A DNA stretch of 10,443 nt, taken from contig KL569119.1 in the NCBI GenBank assembly GCA_000715635.1, forward strand, positions 8,929 to 19,371, given 5' to 3'. Of this stretch, positions 5,498-10,443 are shown one piece after another; position 1 is the stretch's first letter, and every line of letters begins with the position of its first letter. Below the pieces are notes generated by a model. It saw only the letters and a list, made by a program, of their open reading frames with translations, was not told the origin of the DNA and did no database searches. The stretch comes from Streptomyces violaceus. Its GTDB lineage: Bacteria; Actinomycetota; Actinomycetes; Streptomycetales; Streptomycetaceae. Both the position numbers and the translations under genes were made by a program.

Positions 5498-7519
5498 ATG
5501 ACGTCGACCGAACCTGCCCTCCAGCACGCCCTCAGCCGTGAACGCGCCCACCACGAGCGCTGCCGGGCCGCCCTCGCCGCGATGGTCGAGGGCGCCGGTG
5601 AACAGGTCGTCATCGGGGAGGACGTCTCCGCGTCCGGTGCCGACGCGGAGGTCCTCGGGTACCGGCTGCGCAGCCATGCCAAGGCGTTGCGCGAACTGCC
5701 CGAGGGGCCGTTGTTCTTCGGGGCCCTGGAGTTCGAGGGGGCCGGTGGGCGGCTGCACATCGGGCGGCTGCGCATCTCCGAGCACCCGGCCGAACCGCCC
5801 CTCGTCGTCGACTGGCGCGCACCTGTCTCGCGTGCCTTCTACCAGGCCTCCGCCCGTGACCCGCAGGACGTCGCCGTACGCCGGCGGTTCGGGTGGGCGC
5901 CCGGCAGCCGCGGGGACTCCGGCGATCTCACCGGCCTGGAGGACGAGCACCTGGGGCAGGGGGAGAACCGCGCAAGCCAGATCGTCGCCCGGGAGATCGA
6001 ACGGCCTCGCGTCGGGCCGATGCGGGACATCGCCGCGACCATCCAGCCCGAGCAGGACGACCTCGTACGCGGGGACCTGACCCTGTCGGTGTGCGTGCAG
6101 GGCGCCCCGGGCACCGGCAAGACGGCCGTCGGCCTGCACCGGGCCGCGTATCTGCTCTACACGCACCCGCAGCGCATCCGGCGCGGCGGCCTGCTGATCC
6201 TCGGGCCCAACCGCACGTTCCTGTCGTACATCGCGGAGGTGCTGCCGGCCCTCGGCGAGACGGGGGTGCGGCAGTCGACCCTCGCCGAGGAGATCGCCCG
6301 GTGGCCGGTCCGCGGTACCGACGACGAGTCCACCGCCGTCGTCAAACACGACGCCCGGATGGCGGAGGTGCTGCGGCGGGCGCTGTACGCGCGCGTGCGC
6401 ACCGCGGGGGCGGGCTCGCTCGCGGTGCCGGACGGGTCGTACCGCTGGCGGGTGCCCGAGGCGGAACTGGCGCGGATCGTCGCGGACGTACGGGAGGAAG
6501 AACCGCCGTACGGGGTCGGGCGGGAGCGGGTGCGGGCGCGGATCGTGCGGAGTCTGCGCGAGCGGGTGGAGCGCCGGGCCGGGCCGCCCACGAACGCCTG
6601 GGTGCGCCGGGTCGAGCGGGCGCGGCCGGTGTCCGCGTACCTCGACGCCGTCTGGCCCCGGGTGCGGCCGGAGGAGGTCGTGGCCGAACTGCTCACCGGC
6701 CACGAGGTGCTGGCGGGGGCGGCCGACGGGCTGCTGGACAGCGCCGAGCAGCGGGCGCTGCTGTGGCTCAAGCCGCCCCGGTCGTGGAAGTCGGCGCGCT
6801 GGTCGGCCGCCGACCTGGTGCTGCTCGACGAGGTGGCCGGGCTGATCGAGCACCCGGAGGGATACGGGCATGTCGTCGTCGACGAGGCGCAGGACCTGTC
6901 CCCCATGGAATGCCGGGCCATCGCCCGCCGGGCCCCCTTCGGCTCGCTGACGGTCCTGGGCGATCTGGCGCAGGGGACGACGCCGTGGGCGGCCCGGTCG
7001 TGGCCGACGGTCCTCGCGCACCTGGGGAAACCGGACGCGGCCGTGGTCGGGCTGACCACCGGCTTCCGCGTGCCGCAGGCGGTCGTCGGCCTCGCCAACC
7101 GGCTGCTGGAGCGGCTGGACGTGGACGTGCCGGCGGCCCGTTCGCTGCGCGGGGACGGTGAGTTGCGGATGCGGGAGACGGCCCCGGACGGGATTCCGGC
7201 GGCGGTCGTGGACGCCGTACGGGACGCCCTGGGGCAGGAGGGCTCCGTCGGGGTCGTCGCGGCGGACGCGGACGTGCCCCGGGTCCGGGAGGCCCTGGAC
7301 GCGGCCGGCCTCGAGGCGGCGGGGCCCGGGGAACTCGGCGCGCGGGTGTCCCTGGTGCCGGCGAGCGTGGTCAAGGGACTCGAGTACGACCATGTCGTGG
7401 CCGTCGAGCCGGCGGCGATCGCCGAGGCGGAGAAACGGGGACTCCACCGGCTGTACGTGGTGCTGACGCGGGCGGTGTCGAGGCTGGAGGTGGTGCACGG
7501 GAGGCCGCTGCCGTTCTAG
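5498..7519 (+). CDS. HelD/HelR-like RNA polymerase-associated SF1 ATPase
   Basis: This 673-aa protein has a UvrD/Rep-like ATPase core. Visible motifs are Walker A GAPGTGKT (202-209), Walker B DEAQD (462-466), motif III GDLAQ (488-492), motif IV GFR (522-524) and motif VI LYVVLTRA (652-659). Features separating it from DNA helicases are the N-terminal helical segment (about 5-65), the block LFFGALEFEG..LHIGRLRI, PPLVVDWRAPVSRAFY and the MRDIAATIQPEQD segment before Walker A, all typical of HelD proteins. Family members insert arms into the RNA polymerase channels and use ATP to release stalled polymerase; some actinobacterial ones (HelR) protect against rifamycins. I see no rifamycin-associated palindrome upstream, so I do not assign helR. 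At 673 aa it is somewhat shorter than the better-known family members, as I recall them. A TetR gene precedes it by 41 bp. Confidence 0.82.
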   Translation: MTSTEPALQHALSRERAHHERCRAALAAMVEGAGEQVVIGEDVSASGADAEVLGYRLRSHAKALRELPEGPLFFGALEFEGAGGRLHIGRLRISEHPAEPPLVVDWRAPVSRAFYQASARDPQDVAVRRRFGWAPGSRGDSGDLTGLEDEHLGQGENRASQIVAREIERPRVGPMRDIAATIQPEQDDLVRGDLTLSVCVQGAPGTGKTAVGLHRAAYLLYTHPQRIRRGGLLILGPNRTFLSYIAEVLPALGETGVRQSTLAEEIARWPVRGTDDESTAVVKHDARMAEVLRRALYARVRTAGAGSLAVPDGSYRWRVPEAELARIVADVREEEPPYGVGRERVRARIVRSLRERVERRAGPPTNAWVRRVERARPVSAYLDAVWPRVRPEEVVAELLTGHEVLAGAADGLLDSAEQRALLWLKPPRSWKSARWSAADLVLLDEVAGLIEHPEGYGHVVVDEAQDLSPMECRAIARRAPFGSLTVLGDLAQGTTPWAARSWPTVLAHLGKPDAAVVGLTTGFRVPQAVVGLANRLLERLDVDVPAARSLRGDGELRMRETAPDGIPAAVVDAVRDALGQEGSVGVVAADADVPRVREALDAAGLEAAGPGELGARVSLVPASVVKGLEYDHVVAVEPAAIAEAEKRGLHRLYVVLTRAVSRLEVVHGRPLPF

Positions 7520-7590
7520 ACACGGGCCGGCGCAGGGCGGCTGGGGTCCGTGGCATCGGTGACGTACGCAGCCGACCGTTCGTCCGGCAG

Positions 7591-8772
7591 TCAGCCCCGT
7601 GCCGCGAAGGGGCCTTTCCCGGTGAAGGCCAGTGCGCCGAAGCGTTCGCCGATGTGGCGGTGGGTCGCGGCGTCCGGGTGGACGTGGTCGGGGAGGGGGA
7701 GTCCGGCGGCGTCGGACTCGCCGTAGAGGTCGAGGCCGTCGAGGTAGTGGAGGTTCGGGTCGTCGGCCGCGCGTTGCCGCACGATGCGGGCCAGTTCCTC
7801 CCGGATGACGCCGAGCGTGAGCTTCCCGGCGGCTTTCTCCGCCGGGTCGCCCATGGCGGCGAACAGCAGCCGGCCCTTGCTGATCTCACTGAGGTCAGGG
7901 GCGGTGGGACCGGTGGTGTCCTCGTGGATCGCGCAGTGGATGGGGGAGACGACCAGCAGCGGGGTGTCGGGGTGCCCGTCGCGGATCGTGTCGAGGAAGC
8001 CGTGCATGGCCGGGCCGAAGGCGCGCAGCCGCATCACGTCCCCATTGACGATGTTGATGCCCATCTTGACGCTGATCAGGTCGGCCGGGGTGTCCCGCAT
8101 GGCACGCGCGGTGAACGGGTCGAGCATCGCGCTGCCGCCGAAACCGAGGTTGACCAGTTCCACACCGCCCAGGGACGCGGCGATCGCGGGCCAGATGGCC
8201 GTGGGGCTCGCGGCGTCGGAGCCGTGGCTGATCGAACTGCCGTGGTGCAGCCACACCCTGCGGCCCCGGTCCGGCGCGGGCTCCACGGGCGCGTCGGTGC
8301 GCAGGGCGACGAGCTCGGTGGTCTCGTTGTGCGGGAGCCAGATCTCGACGTCCTTCTCACCCGCGGGCAGGCCGGTGAAGCGGACGGTCCCGACCGGGCC
8401 CGGCGTGACCTCGCCGTCCCAGGTGGCCATGTCGATCGTGAGGACGTTGCCGCCGGTCCCGGAGGCCTGGCCGGCCGGGCGGCCGTCGACGAGCAGGTCG
8501 TACAGGCCGTCCGGGCGGGACGGGACGCCGACGTAGTCGCGCTTGGTGCGCAGCGTGTCGAGTTCGACGGCCGTCGCGGCGGTACGGAAGACCAGCCGTA
8601 CGCCGGAGGGCTGGGCCTCGGCCATGGCGAGCTGGGGGTTGGTGTTCTGGGCGCGGGCCCGGGCGGGCAGCCGGTGCGGGAGCAGGCCGTGCTCGGTGCG
8701 CTCCAGGTCGAGGGCGCCGCGCAGCAGGTCCGCCGTGAGCGGGGTGGTGATCCAGTCGTGCTCGGTGTGCAT
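7591..8772 (-). CDS. SGNH/GDSL-family hydrolase with N-terminal beta-sandwich domain
   Basis: This 393-aa protein has no signal peptide and is probably cytoplasmic. Residues about 55-160 are strand-rich (VRLVFRTAATAVELD, YDLLVDG, KDVEIWLP) and resemble the jelly-roll domain that precedes the catalytic domain in CE2-like esterases. The SGNH domain follows: block I HHGSSISHGS with likely nucleophile S180, block II NLGFGGSA (G212), block III GINIVNGD (N240), and block V DHVH (D362, H365). Block I has Ser where the classic GDS motif has Asp, which is common in this subgroup. It likely hydrolyses an ester or acetyl group on a carbohydrate-like or other small substrate. The start ATG is 4 bp after the TetR stop codon with GAGG about 10 nt upstream, so the two genes form one operon. 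The gene converges with the HelD-like gene; the 71-bp gap holds no strong terminator. Confidence 0.87.
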   Translation of the reverse strand: MHTEHDWITTPLTADLLRGALDLERTEHGLLPHRLPARARAQNTNPQLAMAEAQPSGVRLVFRTAATAVELDTLRTKRDYVGVPSRPDGLYDLLVDGRPAGQASGTGGNVLTIDMATWDGEVTPGPVGTVRFTGLPAGEKDVEIWLPHNETTELVALRTDAPVEPAPDRGRRVWLHHGSSISHGSDAASPTAIWPAIAASLGGVELVNLGFGGSAMLDPFTARAMRDTPADLISVKMGINIVNGDVMRLRAFGPAMHGFLDTIRDGHPDTPLLVVSPIHCAIHEDTTGPTAPDLSEISKGRLLFAAMGDPAEKAAGKLTLGVIREELARIVRQRAADDPNLHYLDGLDLYGESDAAGLPLPDHVHPDAATHRHIGERFGALAFTGKGPFAARG

Positions 8773-8776
8773 GGTG

Positions 8777-9364
8777 TCAGCCTCGGGGGTCAGTAGGGGG
8801 CGAGGGCCAGTTCCGCAGCAGCGTGTCGAGGGCGTCGATGATCCGTGCCCACGTGACGTCGGTGCCGGGGGCGCTGTGGCTGAATCCGCCGCCCAGCTCC
8901 AGGCTGACGTACCCGTGGAAGACGCTGCCCAGCAGCCGGACCGCGTGGGTCTGGTCCGGTTCCGTCAGGTCGTAGCCGCGCAGCAGCGCCCGGGTCATCT
9001 GCGCGTGCCGGACGCCCGCGCTCGCGGCCGCCGTCTGAGGGTCGAGCCGCAACTGGGCCGCGGCCCAGCGGCCGGGGTGTTCCCGGGCGTAGTCGCGGTA
9101 GACGTTGGCCAGGGCCGCCAAGGCGTCCTTGCCGGCCCGCCCGGCCAGGGCGTCGGCGGCCCGGTCGGCGAGTTCCGCCAGCGCGAGCAGGGCGATCCTG
9201 GTCCGGAGGTCCTGGGAGTTCTTCACGTGCGAGTACAGGCTCGCGACCTTGACGTCGAACCGCCGGGCGAGCGCCGAGACGGTCACCTCGTCGAAACCGA
9301 CCTCGTCGGCGAGTTCCGCGCCTGCCTCGGTCAGACGCTCCGGCGTGAGTCCCACGCGTGCCAT
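8777..9364 (-). CDS. TetR-family regulator with WHG-type C-terminal domain
   Basis: This 195-aa protein has a DNA-binding domain in the first 50 residues: LTEAGAELADEVGFDEVTVSALARR, then FDVKVASLYSHVKNSQDL, in which SLYSHV replaces the usual TLYYHF. The C-terminal part contains FHGYVSLELGGGF (about 148-160), characteristic of the WHG domain family of TetR regulators. ATG 9364 has an AGGGAGG ribosome site 7 nt upstream. The gene is followed with a 4-bp gap by the SGNH hydrolase, and a strong palindromic operator covers its promoter. The simplest reading is an autorepressor controlling this two-gene operon and released by a substrate or product related to the hydrolase. Confidence 0.9.
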   Translation of the reverse strand: MARVGLTPERLTEAGAELADEVGFDEVTVSALARRFDVKVASLYSHVKNSQDLRTRIALLALAELADRAADALAGRAGKDALAALANVYRDYAREHPGRWAAAQLRLDPQTAAASAGVRHAQMTRALLRGYDLTEPDQTHAVRLLGSVFHGYVSLELGGGFSHSAPGTDVTWARIIDALDTLLRNWPSPPTDPRG

Positions 9365-9379
9365 ATGATTCCTCCCTTC

Positions 9380-9440
9380 TGCCTAGAGGGATTTTGCACT
9401 TGCCTAATAGCTTTAGGCAAGTGGGATTGGGTACTAGGCA
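9380..9440. promoter_or_regulatory. Nested symmetric operator of the TetR-SGNH operon
   Basis: The core is a perfect 11-bp inverted repeat, CACTTGCCTAA (9397-9407) and TTAGGCAAGTG (9413-9423), with spacer TAGCT. Outside it are two further half-sites, TGCCTAG (9380-9386) and its exact reverse complement CTAGGCA (9434-9440). Both pairs share the same centre base, 9410. The array could hold two TetR dimers or one dimer with flanking contacts. The outer right half-site includes the stop codon of the upstream membrane-protein gene. Confidence 0.8.
9391..9420 (-). promoter_or_regulatory. Promoter of the TetR-SGNH operon
   Basis: On the minus strand TTGCCT (9420-9415) and CAAAAT (9396-9391) are 18 bp apart and make a plausible -35/-10 pair. 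The -35 and spacer lie inside the core palindrome, so binding of a repressor would block RNA polymerase. The transcript would have a leader of about 20 nt containing the ribosome site. Confidence 0.5.
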
Positions 9441-9979
9441 TCCTGAAGGGTTCGCCGGGCAGGCGCCCGCAGCCTCCTGCCCCGCCTCGTCAGCCCCCAG
9501 GGCTTCAGGACGGAGATCACCGTCATGAAGACATAGGCGGACAGCGAGACGACCGGACCGAACAGGACGTCCCCGGCGTCGGGCAGCGCACCGCCCGCGG
9601 CGACGGCGGTGACCGCGGAGTTCACCCCGGGGCGCAGGGCGAACACCGTGGCGGTGGTCGTGGCGAGGGTCAGCCAGAACTTCGTGTAGACCCACCGGTG
9701 CCGCGCCAAACCCCACGGCGTGCCCAGCGACAGCACCAGGCCGCTGAGGAGCGTGAGGAACGCGACGGGGAGCAGGAGCCAGTCGGCGAAGAGCCGCATG
9801 GCCCGGACGGACGCCTCCACGGTCACGGCGGACCCGGTGGTGGCCGCGGTGGTCCCGAGCGCGAGCAGCCCGAGCGTGAGCCCGAGCCAGCTCGCGGAGG
9901 CGATGACGTGCACGACCAGCACGGCCCGGCGGGCGGGGCGGCTGAGTTTCTGCGACGGGTTCGGTTTCACACGGAACAC
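9434..9979 (-). CDS. DUF2269-like four-helix integral membrane protein
   Basis: This 181-aa protein has four hydrophobic segments at about residues 18-42 (AVLVVHVIASASWLGLTLGLLAL), 66-86 (DWLLLPVAFLTLLSGLVLSL), 98-114 and 142-160. The first helix has a His followed by ASASWLG, a pattern of DUF2269-type membrane proteins, whose function is unknown. Both ends are basic (RRGRRLRAPARR at the C terminus), suggesting cytoplasmic termini. GTG 9979 is taken as start; GTG 9970 is also possible, and neither has a clear ribosome site. The gene ends only 69 bp before the TetR start, so read-through into the TetR-SGNH operon is possible, but the intervening operator and promoter suggest separate control. 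Confidence 0.75.
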   Translation of the reverse strand: MFRVKPNPSQKLSRPARRAVLVVHVIASASWLGLTLGLLALGTTAATTGSAVTVEASVRAMRLFADWLLLPVAFLTLLSGLVLSLGTPWGLARHRWVYTKFWLTLATTTATVFALRPGVNSAVTAVAAGGALPDAGDVLFGPVVSLSAYVFMTVISVLKPWGLTRRGRRLRAPARRTLQDA

Positions 9980-10068
9980 CGTGCCGGGCGGCGGCAGTGG
10001 GGGCGTCTTACAGCGGGAGTAACCCGGTGTACTGGCGTCGGCGTACGGGGCGTGTCAGTGCCGTCGCC

Positions 10069-10081
10069 TATTTTCGGGTCA
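10069..10081 (+). promoter_or_regulatory. Leaderless-type -10 element of the methyltransferase gene
   Basis: TATTTT (10069-10074) ends 7 bp before the first base of ATG 10081, the spacing of a leaderless transcript. There is no Shine-Dalgarno sequence and no clear -35 box. The intergenic space (9980-10080) is shared with the divergent membrane-protein gene, for which no convincing promoter was seen. Confidence 0.45.
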
Positions 10082-10443
10082 TGACCGAGCCCTCCCACCT
10101 CACCGCGGTCCGGGAGTCCTACGACACCGTCGCCGCCGACTACGCCCGACTCGTCAAGGAACCCGCCGAGTTGGACCCGGTGTCCCGCGCGATGCTGGCC
10201 GCCTTCGCGGAACTCGTACGGCCTCTTGGGCCGGTCGCCGACCTGGGCTGCGGTCCCGGCAAGGTGACGGCACACCTGGCCGCCCTGGGAGTACCGGCGT
10301 TCGGCGTCGACGTGTCGCCGAAGATGGTCGAGCTGGCCCGGGCGGCGTATCCGGAACTCCGTTTCACCGTCGGCTCGATGACCGCTCTGGAGATCGGCGG
10401 CGGCGAACTCGGCGGCATCCTGGCGTACTACACCACCCACCAC
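10081..10443 (+). CDS. Class I SAM-dependent methyltransferase (3' truncated by window)
   Basis: The frame is open from ATG 10081 to the window end (121 codons), so the C-terminal part is missing. An N-terminal helical segment (VRESYDTVAADYARLV) precedes motif I VADLGCGPGKVT (about residues 53-64), the glycine-rich S-adenosylmethionine loop. Then come GVPAFGVDVSPKMVELARAA, with the acidic residue that binds the ribose, and LRFTVGSMTAL, equivalent to motif II. This is the layout of small-molecule methyltransferases of the Methyltransf_11/25 type. The substrate is unknown. It is divergent from the DUF2269-like gene and has its own probable promoter. Confidence 0.88.
   Translation, partial: MTEPSHLTAVRESYDTVAADYARLVKEPAELDPVSRAMLAAFAELVRPLGPVADLGCGPGKVTAHLAALGVPAFGVDVSPKMVELARAAYPELRFTVGSMTALEIGGGELGGILAYYTTHH

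Noticed and set aside
5471..7498. 675-codon minus-strand open frame opposite the HelD-like gene
   Set aside because: The plus strand has all SF1 motifs in order; the antisense translation is repetitive and compositionally odd.
7571..7588. Weak hairpin between the convergent HelD-like and SGNH genes
   Set aside because: GCCGAC pairs with GTCCGGC only with a bulge, and no T-run follows. It is too weak to call a terminator, although termination must occur near here.
8543..10084. 513-codon plus-strand open frame across the SGNH, TetR and DUF2269-like genes
   Set aside because: It crosses three supported minus-strand genes and their operator, and the protein is Gly/Arg/Glu-rich with no domain.
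9967..10443. Minus-strand open frame at the right edge
   Set aside because: It lies opposite the methyltransferase, whose SAM motif and start are clear, and has no recognisable feature.

Overview
The window looks like chromosomal DNA from a Streptomyces or close actinomycete. GC is very high, third codon positions are almost all G or C, long spurious open frames lie opposite real genes, GTG starts are common, and several genes have a TANNNT -10 element 7-8 nt before the start codon, the pattern of leaderless actinobacterial transcripts. Most protein families here are common in Streptomyces. I see no IS element, integrase, tRNA, rRNA or CRISPR array.

Left part (1-4793). The window opens in the C-terminal half of an Eis-like GNAT acetyltransferase. 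Next come two tandem, strongly similar GntR-type regulators (659-1564 and 1900-2772), separated by a small membrane-protein gene on the minus strand (1747-1559). The second regulator overlaps by one base the start of a HAD-family phosphatase with all four catalytic motifs (2772-3515). A kinase of the aminoglycoside/choline phosphotransferase fold follows (about 3663-4793). Each regulator gene has a 17-bp palindrome upstream. Its distance to a second half-site, a -10 element and the GTG start is identical to the base in the two copies, which suggests that gene and promoter were duplicated together and that both proteins read the same operator. My inference is a small signalling or metabolic module: two sensors of one ligand class, a kinase and a phosphatase.

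Middle part (4833-7519). A TetR-family regulator with a leaderless-type promoter is followed, after a 41-bp AT-rich gap carrying a promoter and an imperfect inverted repeat, by a 673-aa SF1 helicase-like ATPase of the HelD/HelR type. These proteins act on RNA polymerase rather than unwinding DNA. The TetR protein may control it.

Right part (7591-10443). On the minus strand lie a four-helix DUF2269-like membrane protein (9979-9434), a TetR regulator with a WHG-type C-terminal domain (9364-8777) and an SGNH/GDSL hydrolase (8772-7591). The last two are almost certainly co-transcribed. The TetR promoter is covered by an 11-bp perfect inverted repeat, flanked by two further half-sites that are symmetric about the same centre base. 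The window ends inside a plus-strand class I SAM-dependent methyltransferase that starts at 10081.

Confidence is high for gene positions and protein families, moderate for operators and promoters, and low for the biological role of the GntR/HAD/kinase module. The ligand and substrate cannot be read from the sequence.
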